From assembly GCA_024235315.1 (NCBI GenBank), contig JACKMP010000004.1:1-64000 (forward strand): a stretch of 64,000 bases of DNA, read 5' to 3'. Both the position numbers and the translations under genes were made by a program. The DNA is from Chromatiaceae bacterium (lineage in GTDB: Bacteria > Pseudomonadota > Gammaproteobacteria > Chromatiales > Chromatiaceae). Below the pieces are notes generated by a model. The model was not told the DNA's origin. It made no database searches and saw only the letters and a list, made by a program, of their open reading frames with translations. Below are positions 42,848-51,865 of the stretch, in pieces (position 1 is the first letter of the stretch; every line of letters starts with the position of its first letter).

Positions 42848-43670
42848 GGAAATGCTGCCGTATTCTCGAAAGCAGGATTATACCGTCAAGGGTCCGGCAA
42901 ACAGCCGGGCACCTTGGGTGTCGGGACTGCTGTGCCTGTGCCTCGTCACGATGTTGTCGGGCGGTGCTCTCTCTGCCGGGCTGCCGGACGTCATCGACCG
43001 CGTGCGGCCGTCGGTAGTGGCGGTCGGCACCTTTCAGCCTAGCGGCAGTCCGCGCCAACAGTTTAAGGGGACCGGGTTCGTGATCGGCAATGGGCATCTG
43101 GTGGTGACCAATCACCACGTGGTTCCAACCAAGATCGACGAAGCCAAAAAAGAACAGCTGGCGGTGTTTTCCGGTCGCGGACGCCAGGCCCGCCTGCACC
43201 CGGCCAAGGTCGTCGCCGACGACCCGGTCCATGATCTGACATTGTTGTACATCAGCGTGCCGTTGCCGGCGCTGTCGCTGGCTGAGGGAGACGGTGTGCG
43301 TGAGGGCACAGAGATCGCCTTTACCGGCTTTCCGATCGGCATGGCGCTCGGGCTGTACCCGGTGACCCACCGTGGCATCGTGTCGGCGATCAGCCCGATG
43401 GCGCCACCACAGCTTGGTTCGCGGGTCCTGACGACGAAGATGATCCGCGCCATGCGAGATCCATACGATGTGCTGCAGCTCGATGCGACCGCATACCCGG
43501 GCAACAGTGGCAGCCCGGTCTACGACCAGGCCAACGGTCGGGTGCTTGGCGTGATCAACAGCGTGCTGATCAAGGAGACAAAAGAGGCGGTGATCGAAAA
43601 GCCGTCGGGGATCAGCTATGCGATCCCTGTGCGTTTCGTCCATGACCTGTTGAAACAGGCACCTCAATAG
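42846..43670 (+). CDS. Trypsin-like serine protease, secreted or anchored
   Basis: A 274-residue S1-type protease. A hydrophobic segment (WVSGLLCLCLVTMLSGGALSAG, residues about 24-45) looks like a signal peptide after a long N-terminus. The triad is His91 (or 90) in VVTNHHVV, Asp130 in DDPVHDLTLL and Ser221 in PGNSGSPV, as in HtrA-like proteases, but no PDZ domain follows. The start may be the ATG at 42846, the ATG at 42852 or one further in. The first overlaps the divergent ligase start by two bases. Confidence 0.85.
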   Translation: MEMLPYSRKQDYTVKGPANSRAPWVSGLLCLCLVTMLSGGALSAGLPDVIDRVRPSVVAVGTFQPSGSPRQQFKGTGFVIGNGHLVVTNHHVVPTKIDEAKKEQLAVFSGRGRQARLHPAKVVADDPVHDLTLLYISVPLPALSLAEGDGVREGTEIAFTGFPIGMALGLYPVTHRGIVSAISPMAPPQLGSRVLTTKMIRAMRDPYDVLQLDATAYPGNSGSPVYDQANGRVLGVINSVLIKETKEAVIEKPSGISYAIPVRFVHDLLKQAPQ

Positions 43671-44464
43671 ACCAGCGCATAGATGCTCGCGCCAAGGATC
43701 AGGCGGTAGATCACGAAAGGCCACATGCCGATGCGCTCGATGAACCGCAGGAAATAGAAGATCGCCAGGTAGGCGGCAATCCCCGACAGTACGACACCCA
43801 GCCCGAGTGACGACCAGTCAACCGGGGCGTTGGAGGCGACCAAGTCCCTCGTAACCAGTGTCGCCGAGGCCAGGATTGTCGGGATCGCCAGCAGGAACGA
43901 GAAACGCGCTGCGGCCTCGCGGGTCAGGCCGAGCCACAGACCCACCGTCATCGTGATGCCCGATCGTGACGTGCCGGGGACCAGTGCCAGCACCTGGCTG
44001 GCGCCGATCAGCAGTGCATCACGCAGCGTCAGTTGACCGATGTCGCGCACGCGCCTCGCACGCAGGTCGACCCAGCCCAGCAGCAGGCCGAACAATACGG
44101 TGGTGACCGCAATCACCCAAGGCGCACGCAGTTCACCCTCGACCAATGATTTCAGCAGCAGACCGGCGATCACCACGGGCAGGGTGCCTATGATGACTGC
44201 CCAGCCCAGACGACTGAGCTGGGTGGCCTGTTGGCCGGGCAGCAGGGCGTTCAGCCAACCGAGCGTGATCTGCCAGATGTCGCGGCGGAAATAGGCGATG
44301 ACCGCGAACAGCGAACCCAGGTGCACCGCGACGTCGAACGCCAGACCCTGGTCGGAAAACCCGAACAGATAGGGCGCGAGGATCAGGTGGGCACTGCTGG
44401 ATATCGGCAGGAACTCGGTCAGGCCCTGGACCAGCGCCAGCACCAGGATCTGCACGTCGCTCAT
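43664..44464 (-). CDS. uppP: Undecaprenyl-diphosphate phosphatase (BacA)
   Basis: A 266-residue inner-membrane protein that recycles undecaprenyl pyrophosphate for peptidoglycan and polysaccharide synthesis. The two family motifs are present: LVQGLTEFLPISSSAHLIL near the N-terminus and LVPGTSRSGITMTVGLWLG in the second half, with six to eight helices. The start overlaps the galE stop by four bases, and its end overlaps the protease gene's end by seven bases. It follows galE as a likely cotranscribed gene. Confidence 0.95.
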   Translation of the reverse strand: MSDVQILVLALVQGLTEFLPISSSAHLILAPYLFGFSDQGLAFDVAVHLGSLFAVIAYFRRDIWQITLGWLNALLPGQQATQLSRLGWAVIIGTLPVVIAGLLLKSLVEGELRAPWVIAVTTVLFGLLLGWVDLRARRVRDIGQLTLRDALLIGASQVLALVPGTSRSGITMTVGLWLGLTREAAARFSFLLAIPTILASATLVTRDLVASNAPVDWSSLGLGVVLSGIAAYLAIFYFLRFIERIGMWPFVIYRLILGASIYALVY

Positions 44465-45453
44465 CGACCGCGCTCGGCGAGCTTGCGTTCCCAGTTCAGT
44501 GAGCTGCGGGCGATCTCTTCGAGGTCATCGAAGCGCGGCTCCCATCCGAGCACCTCGCGCACCTTCTGAGCCCCGGCAATCAGCGCCGGTGGATCGCCGG
44601 CACGGCGTGCCTGTTCGACCACGTTGAGCGGCGCACCGTGCACCTTCTGCACCGTATCGATCACCTCGCGCACACTGTAGCCATGGCCGTAACCGCAGTT
44701 GAGGATCTGTGATTTGCCACCGGCGCGCAGATAGTCGATCGCCTTCAGGTGTGCATCGGCAAGGTCCTCGACGTGAATATAGTCACGCACACCGGTGCCG
44801 TCCGGTGTCGGGTAGTCGGTCCCAAAGATATAGAGTGCGTCGCGCTTGCCCAGTGCCTGTTCGGCCGCGACCTTCATCAGCAGCGTGGCCCCGGGGGTCG
44901 ATTGGCCAATACGACCTTCCGGATCCGATCCGGCCACGTTGAAATAACGCAGGATCACGTAGCGCAGGTCGCTGGCGGCACCGAGGTCGCGCAGCATGTA
45001 CTCGGTCATCAGCTTGGACATGCCATAGGGATTGATCGGATTGGTTGGCGTGTCTTCCCAGCACTGCTGCGATTCCGGGGTGCCATAGACCGCCGCGGTC
45101 GAGGAAAACACGAAGTGCTTTACGCCCGCCTCGACGCAGCATTCCAGCAGATTGCGCGTTGCACAGGTGTTGTTGCGGTAATACATCAGTGGGTCGCTGA
45201 CAGACTCGGGGACGATGGTGTGCGCGGCGAAATGGATCACGGTGTCGACCGCATGATCGTGCAGCAGTTGGCTGACCAGCGCCTTGTCTGCGGTGTCGCC
45301 TTCGACGAAATCACCGAACAGCACGGACTCGCGAAAACCCTTCGACAGGTTGTCCAGCGTCACTACGCGTTCGCCCGCCTCGCCGAGCTGGCGAACCGTG
45401 TGACTGCCGATATAACCGGCACCACCGGTGACCAATACAGAGTTGGAAGTCAT
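44461..45453 (-). CDS. galE: UDP-glucose 4-epimerase
   Basis: A 330-residue short-chain epimerase that interconverts UDP-glucose and UDP-galactose, feeding polysaccharide synthesis. The NAD motif is VTGGAGYIGSHTVRQL at the N-terminus, with VIHFAAHTIVPESV, the catalytic SSTAAVYGTPE and YGMSK pair, and RYFNVAGSDPEGRIGQ. GalE rather than a dTDP or Gne relative is favoured by the G-x-D-Y-PTPDGTGVRDYIHVEDLA segment. Confidence 0.93.
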   Translation of the reverse strand: MTSNSVLVTGGAGYIGSHTVRQLGEAGERVVTLDNLSKGFRESVLFGDFVEGDTADKALVSQLLHDHAVDTVIHFAAHTIVPESVSDPLMYYRNNTCATRNLLECCVEAGVKHFVFSSTAAVYGTPESQQCWEDTPTNPINPYGMSKLMTEYMLRDLGAASDLRYVILRYFNVAGSDPEGRIGQSTPGATLLMKVAAEQALGKRDALYIFGTDYPTPDGTGVRDYIHVEDLADAHLKAIDYLRAGGKSQILNCGYGHGYSVREVIDTVQKVHGAPLNVVEQARRAGDPPALIAGAQKVREVLGWEPRFDDLEEIARSSLNWERKLAERGR

Positions 45454-45525
45454 ACGGTTCCCTTTGAATTCTGGTTGTTGCCCGGATCGACAAGGCCGCG
45501 ATGATAACCGCTGCGGGTCGGCGAT

Positions 45526-46146
45526 TCACGGTCCGGAATAGTCGTAGAAACGCAACGACAGTTCGAGGTGAGGCCTGCGTACCGCGAGACTGGCAAAGTG
45601 TTGTGAGTTCGGCCTGAACCCATAAGTGCTGACATCGGCCGGATCGACCCGGCCTGCGAATATGCCCTGCCCGAATGCCTTCTGCCGGGCTTCCATCCTG
45701 GTCCACAGGTCGAGGAACAGCGCCAGCTGCCGATCGGCGGGGGCGGCGCTGATCTGCGCAACCTCGGCGGCGGTCAAGGCCCGGCGTGCCAATCGCAGCG
45801 GGTCATCGATAGCACGCAGCCGCTCTATGTCGACGCCGACCTCGGTGGCGGCCGTGACCGCCAGCAGGGCCGTGTCGGTGCAATGTGACAGATTGAATTC
45901 GAGAGGCAGATCGAGATACGGCTTGCCGCCCGGTTGCACGGACAGCACCAGCGTCTCGGCCGGCCGTTCGAGATAGCGCGCCAGCACGTCGCGCGTTGCC
46001 GCGCGCGCCAGGGTCCGATGCGCCGTCGGGTCGGCAGTCGGGTGGTTGGGCAGTGCCAGACCGATACGCCACACATCCACCTGTGACTCGATGGGGCGGG
46101 GATGGCTGGGGCCGGGCGACCATTCGGGAAAGACGTCTCGGTGCAT
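45526..46146 (-). CDS. 4'-phosphopantetheinyl transferase, Sfp type
   Basis: A 206-residue transferase that moves phosphopantetheine from CoA to a carrier protein Ser. Motifs are NLSHCTDTALLAVT, TEVGVDIERL with the magnesium-binding Asp and Glu, and LWTRMEARQKAFGQGIF, equal to the W-x-x-K-E-A-x-x-K signature with Met replacing Lys in the K-E pair. The ATG at 46146 is used because upstream sequence belongs to the divergent recJ region. It may modify the carrier protein at 38094, which is inference. Confidence 0.88.
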   Translation of the reverse strand: MHRDVFPEWSPGPSHPRPIESQVDVWRIGLALPNHPTADPTAHRTLARAATRDVLARYLERPAETLVLSVQPGGKPYLDLPLEFNLSHCTDTALLAVTAATEVGVDIERLRAIDDPLRLARRALTAAEVAQISAAPADRQLALFLDLWTRMEARQKAFGQGIFAGRVDPADVSTYGFRPNSQHFASLAVRRPHLELSLRFYDYSGP

Positions 46147-46231
46147 CGTTTTGCAAGGCTGAGCGGGGGCGCCATCATAGCAAGCCGTTGCTGCTATGCT
46201 GAGGCGCCGGGCCGATCGGCCAAGAGGACCC

Positions 46232-47968
46232 ATGCTGACCCAGATCGTTCGACACCCCATACCGTCCGAGCCCGAGCCAGGCGATTGCCCCGGGGACGTG
46301 AACCCACTGCTGTGGCGGATCTATCGCTCGCGCGGCATCGATGATGCACGGGAACTCGAGCGTGAGCTCGGTGCCCTGATCCCGCCGGCACAGATGGCCG
46401 GGCTGGACGCCGCCGTGGTCGAGCTGGCAGCAGCGCTCGAAGGCGGGCAACGCATCCTGGTCATCGGTGATTTCGATGCCGACGGTGCAACGAGTTGCGC
46501 GCTGGCGGTACTGGCGCTGCGTGCATTCGGTCACCACGAGGTCGACTTCCTGGTGCCGAATCGTTTCGAGTTCGGTTATGGACTGACACCGGAGATCGTC
46601 GAGGTGGCGCGCGCCCGTGCGCCGGACCTGATCGTTACTGTGGACAACGGCGTCTCCAGCGTAGCCGGTGTCGCCGCCGCCAAGGCCCTGGGTTGGCGGG
46701 TCGTGGTCACCGATCACCATCTCGCCGGTGCTGTGCTCCCCGACGCCGATGCGCTGGTCAACCCGAATCTTCCTGACAACCCTTTTCCGTCGAAGGCGCT
46801 GGCCGGCGTGGGTGTGATTTTCTACGTGCTGGTCGGATTGAGAAGCCACCTGCGAGCCGCTGGCTGGTTCGAGCGCAAGGCGATTGCGGTACCGAACATG
46901 GCTGAGCTGCTCGATCTCGTGGCATTGGGCACCGTGGCCGACGTGGTGCCGCTCGATCGCAACAACAGGATCCTGGTGCACCAGGGTCTGTTGCGGATCC
47001 GCAGCGGGCGCTGCCGGCCGGGCATCACCGCTCTGCTGCAGATCGCCGGGCGCAACCCGGCGCGCGCAGGGTCTGCCGACATGGGCTTTGCAGTCGGACC
47101 ACGGCTCAATGCCGCCGGCCGTATCGATGATATGAGCCTCGGCATCGACTGCCTGCTGAGCGACGATGCCGACGAGGCGCATCGTCTTGCCAGTGAACTG
47201 GACCGCCTCAATCGCGAACGTCGCTCGATTGAGGACCAGATGAAAACGCAGGCCGAGACGATCCTCGGCGACTGGACACCGGATGACGGTGAACTGCCGT
47301 GGGGACTTTGCCTGTACAGGGAGGACTGGCATCAGGGGGTCATCGGCATCCTGGCGTCACGTATCAAGGAGCGATATCACAGGCCGGTGATCGCGTTCGC
47401 CGCGGCGGGTGACGGTGTGCTCAAGGGTTCCGCACGCTCGATCTCCGGACTGCACATCCGTGATGTCCTGGACGAGGTCGCCGCGCGCGAACCCGGGCTG
47501 CTGCAGAAATTTGGCGGACACGCAATGGCGGCAGGTCTGAGCATTCCGCAGTCCGGTTTCGACAGCTTCGCGCGCCTGTTCGACGAAGTCGTGCGTTCTC
47601 ACCTGTGCGACGATGATCTGCGCGCGGTCATCCATTCCGATGGCCCGGTGCCGGAGGTCGAGTTGACGCTGGACACGGCGCGCGCGATCCACGACGGTGG
47701 CCCCTGGGGGCAGGGGTTCAGTGAACCGATCTTCGATGATCACTTCGAGGTCGTGAGCAGTCGCGTGGTCGGAAAAAAACACTGGAAGCTCGTGGTGCGC
47801 CCGGTCACCGGAAGTCAGGTCCTCGACGCCATTGCGTTCAATGCGGTCGAGGTCCTTCCGACAGTACCCGGCAGGGTTCATGCTGCCTACCGGCTGGATC
47901 AGAACGAGTGGCAGGGTCGGTTGAGCCTGCAGTTGCGATTCGAATACCTGGAGGAAGCCACGCCATGA
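46232..47968 (+). CDS. recJ: Single-stranded-DNA exonuclease RecJ
   Basis: A 578-residue 5'-3' exonuclease of the DHH superfamily used in recombination and mismatch repair. Conserved segments: LVIGDFDADGATSCALAV (motif I), VTDHHLAG (DHH motif), NPNLPDNPFPSKALAGVGV, ALGTVADVVPL, and GPRLNAAGRI in the DHHA1 linker, then GSARSISGLHIRDVLD and FGGHAMAAGLSI. The ATG at 46232 gives the family N-terminus. It overlaps the next gene by four bases. Confidence 0.95.
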   Translation: MLTQIVRHPIPSEPEPGDCPGDVNPLLWRIYRSRGIDDARELERELGALIPPAQMAGLDAAVVELAAALEGGQRILVIGDFDADGATSCALAVLALRAFGHHEVDFLVPNRFEFGYGLTPEIVEVARARAPDLIVTVDNGVSSVAGVAAAKALGWRVVVTDHHLAGAVLPDADALVNPNLPDNPFPSKALAGVGVIFYVLVGLRSHLRAAGWFERKAIAVPNMAELLDLVALGTVADVVPLDRNNRILVHQGLLRIRSGRCRPGITALLQIAGRNPARAGSADMGFAVGPRLNAAGRIDDMSLGIDCLLSDDADEAHRLASELDRLNRERRSIEDQMKTQAETILGDWTPDDGELPWGLCLYREDWHQGVIGILASRIKERYHRPVIAFAAAGDGVLKGSARSISGLHIRDVLDEVAAREPGLLQKFGGHAMAAGLSIPQSGFDSFARLFDEVVRSHLCDDDLRAVIHSDGPVPEVELTLDTARAIHDGGPWGQGFSEPIFDDHFEVVSSRVVGKKHWKLVVRPVTGSQVLDAIAFNAVEVLPTVPGRVHAAYRLDQNEWQGRLSLQLRFEYLEEATP

Positions 47969-48477
47969 GCGATGTTGATGCCTTTGAACCACCAAGCAAA
48001 TCGGCGCGCAAGCGCGAGGTCGAGGGCCTGCAGGTTCTGGCCGACCGGATGAGCCAGTTGAGCGACAAGGAACTCAAGCGCCTGCGTGTCCCTGATCAAC
48101 TGCGTGACGCCATTGCACTGGTGCGCCCGATGCGGCCGTCCGGGGCACGCAACCGGCAACTCAAGCACTGCGTCAAATTCATGGACGTCGAGGAGCTCGG
48201 CGAGGTGATCGCCTATCTGGACGACCGCAATTCGCAGCAGGTCGCGGCAAACCGCGCATTTCACGAGATAGAGCGCTGGCGCGACCGGCTGCTGGACGAG
48301 GGGGATCCCGCCCTGGAGGCCTTGTTCGATGCCCATCAGGATCTCGACCGCCAGCATACGCGGCAGTTGTATCGTGATGCGCTGCGCGAAAAGGATGCCG
48401 GCAAACCTGCGGGGGCGGGGCGTAAGCTGTTTCGCTTCCTGCGCGATTCCCTGCCGGGCGCACACCAAAAAAATTAA
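47965..48477 (+). CDS. darP: DarP (YjgA/DUF615) ribosome biogenesis factor
   Basis: A 170-residue helical protein of the DUF615 family, in E. coli DarP, which helps assemble the large ribosomal subunit. Recognisable parts are PSKSARKREVEGLQVLADRMSQLSDKELKRL, MRPSGARNRQLKHCVKFM, LDDRNSQQVAANRAFHEIERWRDRLL and the C-terminal ARKLFRFLRD-like end (GRKLFRFLRDSL). Its ATGA overlap with recJ shows translational coupling. It is followed by the succinate dehydrogenase leader. Confidence 0.92.
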   Translation: MSDVDAFEPPSKSARKREVEGLQVLADRMSQLSDKELKRLRVPDQLRDAIALVRPMRPSGARNRQLKHCVKFMDVEELGEVIAYLDDRNSQQVAANRAFHEIERWRDRLLDEGDPALEALFDAHQDLDRQHTRQLYRDALREKDAGKPAGAGRKLFRFLRDSLPGAHQKN

Positions 48478-48536
48478 ATACTTAGCTGTTGTTTGATTGG
48501 GGGTGCAGGCGTAACCCCGCGGTTTTGCGACAATTT

Positions 48537-48572
48537 TGCTGCAGTGCAGCAGTTGGACTTGGACGGCCGTCC
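48537..48572. repeat. Two close palindromes in the sdh leader
   Basis: TGCTGCAGTGCAGCA (48537-48551) is a perfect inverted repeat around one G. GGACGGCCGTCC (48561-48572) is a perfect 12-base palindrome. The two centres are 22-23 bases apart, about two helical turns. They could be operator sites or hairpins. Confidence 0.55.
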
Positions 48573-48582
48573 GTACGAGCAA

Positions 48583-48611
48583 TTGATTTCTGTCGTCAGT
48601 TCACCTAAATA
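48583..48611 (+). promoter_or_regulatory. Weak promoter candidate for the sdh operon
   Basis: TTGATT (4/6) and TAAATA are separated by 17 bases, just downstream of the palindromes and about 40 bases before the sdhC start. The -10 match is poor. Confidence 0.3.
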
Positions 48612-48651
48612 GGCTATTACTTTGTCAGGCCAGAAAACGAAAACACGACAG

Positions 48652-49032
48652 ATGACCACAACCACACGCCGGCCCGTCCACCTCAATCTGTTCAAAATCA
48701 AGCTCCCGATCGCAGGGATCATGTCGATCATCCACCGTGCAACGGGCATGTTCATGTTCGTTGCCCTGCCGTACCTGATCTACCTGCTCGACCTGTCGCT
48801 GTCCGGGCCCGCCGGGTTTGCCGAGGCTGTCGAATCGGTGCACGGCTTCGTCGGCACGGTGTTCGTGTTCCTGATCATGTGGTCGTTGTCGCATCACCTG
48901 CTGGCCGGGATCCGTTACCTGCTGATCGATGTCGATCTCGGTGTGGAGAAGGAGATGGCGCGTCAGACCGCGCTGGCGGTAGTGGTGGCCGGCCCGATAC
49001 TTGGTTTGCTGTTGACGGGGGGCGTGCTATGA
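48652..49032 (+). CDS. sdhC: Succinate dehydrogenase cytochrome b556 subunit
   Basis: A 126-residue membrane anchor of complex II with three helices. The N-terminal family pattern RRPVHLNLFKIKLPIAGIMSIIHRATGMFMF, with the quinone-site Ser and Arg, and the heme ligand His in WSLSHHLLAGIRYLLIDVD are seen. The ATG at 48652 is preferred for its family-like start, but a TTG at 48622 with an AGG upstream cannot be excluded. Its stop overlaps the sdhD ATG. Confidence 0.93.
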   Translation: MTTTTRRPVHLNLFKIKLPIAGIMSIIHRATGMFMFVALPYLIYLLDLSLSGPAGFAEAVESVHGFVGTVFVFLIMWSLSHHLLAGIRYLLIDVDLGVEKEMARQTALAVVVAGPILGLLLTGGVL

Positions 49033-49370
49033 GCCGCAAGGCATCCGGGCTCAAGGCGTGGGCCATACAGCGCCTGACGGCGATATATGTCGGGCTGTTC
49101 TCGCTGTACCTGTTGTTGGTGCTGCTGTTTGCCGCGCCGGCACAGTACGCGGACTGGAAGGCATGGGTCGGCGGCCCGCTGGTCAGTGTCGCCATGCTGC
49201 TTTTCGTGGTCAGTGTGCTGATGCACGCATGGATCGGCGTGCGAGACGTGCTGATCGACTACATCCATCCGATCGCGATCCGCGCGGCCCTGCTCGGCGT
49301 GATCGCCCTGGCACTGGTTGCCATGGGCCTGTGGGCCGCACAGGCGCTGATACTGGTCCGCCTCACCTGA
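49029..49370 (+). CDS. sdhD: Succinate dehydrogenase membrane anchor subunit
   Basis: A 113-residue three-helix protein with SGLKAWAIQRLTAIYVGLFSLYLLLVLLF, and the heme/quinone-related VLMHAWIGVRDVLIDYIHPIAIR. It overlaps sdhC by four bases (ATGA). With SdhC it holds the SdhAB catalytic unit at the inner membrane and passes electrons to quinone. Confidence 0.94.
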   Translation: MSRKASGLKAWAIQRLTAIYVGLFSLYLLLVLLFAAPAQYADWKAWVGGPLVSVAMLLFVVSVLMHAWIGVRDVLIDYIHPIAIRAALLGVIALALVAMGLWAAQALILVRLT

Positions 49371-49398
49371 CAAGACGCTGGTCTGAGAAAACACAACA

Positions 49399-51159
49399 AT
49401 GGCTTTGAACAAACGACGTTTTGACGCACTGATCATCGGCGCCGGCGGTGCCGGGCTGAACGCCGCCATCCAGTTGGCGAATACCGACGCCCGCGTGGCC
49501 GTGGTGTCGAAGGTGTTTCCGACCCGCTCGCACACGGTGGCGGCGCAGGGCGGGGTGAACGCCGCGCTGGCCAACGTGCTGCCGGACAACTGGCACTGGC
49601 ACATGTTCGATACCGTCAAAGGCTCCGACTACCTGGGTGATCAGGACGCGATCGAGTTCATGTGCCGCGAGGCCATTCCGACCGTTTACGAGCTGGAACA
49701 CAACGGCGTGCCGTTCTCTCGTCTCGATGACGGCAAGATCTACCAGCGTGCCTTCGGTGGTCAGAGCCAGAACTTCGGCGGCGCACAGGCCGCTCGTACC
49801 TGTGCCGCGGCCGACCGCACCGGGCATGCGATTCTGCATGCGCTGTATCAGCAGAACGTGCGTGCCCGCACCCATTTCTTCGACGAGTATTTCGCGATAG
49901 ACCTGATCCGCGATGATGAAGGCGCGATCCTCGGCGCATTGATCATGGAGATCGAGACCGGTGAACCGCTGCTGATCGAGGCCAAAGCCACGGTACTGGC
50001 GACCGGAGGCTGCGGACAGGTGTACCGCACGACGTCCAACGCCCACATCAACACGGGTGACGGCACGGCGATGGCGCTGCGCGCCGGCATACCGCTGATG
50101 GACATGGAGTTCTTCCAGTTCCATCCGACCGGCATTGCCGGCAAGGGCATGCTGATCACCGAGGGTGTGCGCGGCGAGGGCGGTTACCTGGTGAACAAGG
50201 ATGGTGAACGCTTCATGGAGCGTTATGCCCCGAACGCGAAGGACCTGGCCAGCCGCGATGTGGTGTCGCGTGCGATCGTCACCGAGGTGAAGGAGGGCCG
50301 CGGTTGCGGCCCGCAGGCCGACCACGTGCTGCTCAAAGTGGATCACCTCGGTGAGGAGATTGTCAGCAAGCGACTGCCGGGTATCCGTGAGAGCGGCAAG
50401 ATTTTCGCCGGTGTGGACGCCGTGCACGAACCGCTGCCGGTGTTCCCGACCGCGCACTATGTGATGGGCGGCATTCCGACCGATCCCTACGGTCGCGTGA
50501 TTGTGCCGCAGGGCAATGGCGAGGAGGTGGTCCCGGGGCTGTATGCGGCTGGCGAATGTGCCTGCGTGTCGGTGCACGGCGCGAACCGCTTGGGCGGCAA
50601 CTCGCTGCTCGACATCCTGGTATTCGGGCGTGCGGCCGGGCTCGATGTGATCGAGAGCCTCAAAGAGCACAGGAATCATCGTCCACTCAACGAATCCAGC
50701 GTCGAGACGGCCATGGCGCGCCTGACCCGCTGGGACCAGAAAGGCGAAGGCATCTCGGTGCGTGCGCTGCGCGACGAGTTCCGCAAGACGATGGAAGATC
50801 ATGCCGGCGTGTTCCGCACCGAGGAGATCATGGCCGAAGGCGTGGAGAAGCTGAAGGCACTGCGCGACAAGCTGCCGGAGGTACGCCTGAGCGATCACTC
50901 CAAGGTATTCAACACCGCGCGCGTCGAAGCGCTCGAACTCGAAAACCTGGTCGACACCGGCATTGCGATTGCCTATTCGGCGCTCAAGCGACAGGAGAGC
51001 CGGGGTGCACATTCTCGGCCGGATTTCCCTGCGCGCGATGATGCAAACTGGATGAAGCACAGCCTGTATTTCAAACAGGACGATCACATGGACTACAAGC
51101 CGGTACGCACCAAGCCGTTGACCGTCGAAACCTTCCCGCCCAAAGAACGCGTGTACTGA
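49399..51159 (+). CDS. sdhA: Succinate dehydrogenase flavoprotein subunit
   Basis: A 586-residue flavoprotein that oxidises succinate to fumarate. The dinucleotide motif is ALIIGAGGAGLNAAIQLA; His45 in TRSHTVAAQGG carries covalent FAD. FQFHPTGIAGKGMLITEGVRGEGG and the catalytic Arg/His segments ARSVVSRAI-like (SRDVVSRAI) and PTAHYVMGGIPTD follow. The C-terminus KPVRTKPLTVETFPPKERVY is standard. It is part of sdhCDAB-sdhE. Confidence 0.97.
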   Translation: MALNKRRFDALIIGAGGAGLNAAIQLANTDARVAVVSKVFPTRSHTVAAQGGVNAALANVLPDNWHWHMFDTVKGSDYLGDQDAIEFMCREAIPTVYELEHNGVPFSRLDDGKIYQRAFGGQSQNFGGAQAARTCAAADRTGHAILHALYQQNVRARTHFFDEYFAIDLIRDDEGAILGALIMEIETGEPLLIEAKATVLATGGCGQVYRTTSNAHINTGDGTAMALRAGIPLMDMEFFQFHPTGIAGKGMLITEGVRGEGGYLVNKDGERFMERYAPNAKDLASRDVVSRAIVTEVKEGRGCGPQADHVLLKVDHLGEEIVSKRLPGIRESGKIFAGVDAVHEPLPVFPTAHYVMGGIPTDPYGRVIVPQGNGEEVVPGLYAAGECACVSVHGANRLGGNSLLDILVFGRAAGLDVIESLKEHRNHRPLNESSVETAMARLTRWDQKGEGISVRALRDEFRKTMEDHAGVFRTEEIMAEGVEKLKALRDKLPEVRLSDHSKVFNTARVEALELENLVDTGIAIAYSALKRQESRGAHSRPDFPARDDANWMKHSLYFKQDDHMDYKPVRTKPLTVETFPPKERVY

Positions 51160-51172
51160 GGAGCAGCCCTCG

Positions 51173-51865
51173 ATGAAGTTTCTGGTTTCCCGATACAACC
51201 CCGACAGTGATGCTGCCCCCTATATGCAGGCGTTCGAGGTCGAGGTGCCGCGTGGCATGATGCTGCGTGACGCCCTGCTGGACATCAAACGCCAGGACGA
51301 GTCGTTCGCATTCCGTCACTCCTGCGGCGAGGGCGTGTGCGGTTCCGACGGCGTCAACGTCAACGGCATCAACAAGCTGGCCTGCATCACACCGGTGTCC
51401 GAGTTGAAAGAGCCGATCGAGGTGCGACCATTTCCCGGGCGTCCGATCATCCGTGACCTGGTGGTCGACATGACCCAGTTCTACCAGCAGTACAAGGCAG
51501 TAAAACCCTGGCTGGTACGCAACGACCCGATGCCCGAACAGGAAATCCTGCAGTCACCGCAAGACCGCGACAAGCTCGACGGCCTGTACGAGTGCATCCT
51601 GTGCGGTTGCTGCTCGACCTCCTGCCCGTCGTTCTGGTGGAATCCGGAGAAGTTTCACGGGCCGCAGGCACTGCTGACTGCTTGGCGTTTTCTTGCCGAC
51701 TCACGTGACCAGGCGACCGACGAGCGCCTCGATGCGCTCGAGGGTCCGTACAAGCTGTTCCGCTGCCACACCATCATGAACTGTGTCGAGGTGTGTCCGA
51801 AGGGACTCAACCCGACCAAGGCGATCGGGCACATCAAGGCCCTGATGCTGAAGAACGCAGTTTGA
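51173..51865 (+). CDS. sdhB: Succinate dehydrogenase iron-sulfur subunit
   Basis: A 230-residue protein with the three cluster-binding sets: SCGEGVCGSDGVNVNG followed by KLACIT for 2Fe-2S, ECILCGCCSTSCPSFWWN for 4Fe-4S, and CHTIMNCVEVCPKGLNPTKAIGHIK for 3Fe-4S. It conveys electrons from FAD to quinone. It starts 13 bases after sdhA and its stop overlaps the start of sdhE. Confidence 0.97.
   Translation: MKFLVSRYNPDSDAAPYMQAFEVEVPRGMMLRDALLDIKRQDESFAFRHSCGEGVCGSDGVNVNGINKLACITPVSELKEPIEVRPFPGRPIIRDLVVDMTQFYQQYKAVKPWLVRNDPMPEQEILQSPQDRDKLDGLYECILCGCCSTSCPSFWWNPEKFHGPQALLTAWRFLADSRDQATDERLDALEGPYKLFRCHTIMNCVEVCPKGLNPTKAIGHIKALMLKNAV

Noticed and set aside
41276..43042. 588-codon plus-strand frame over the ligase gene
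   Set aside because: It runs antisense through the ligase and then into the protease start in another frame; the composition is that of a shadow.
48500..48518. GGGGT/ACCCC hairpin after darP as a terminator
   Set aside because: A five-pair stem with a nine-base loop and a T-run of only four; it cannot be told from chance.
49363..51198. 611-codon minus-strand frame over sdhA
   Set aside because: It is antisense to the clear flavoprotein gene, His-rich as typical for reversed GC-rich codons, and without family features.
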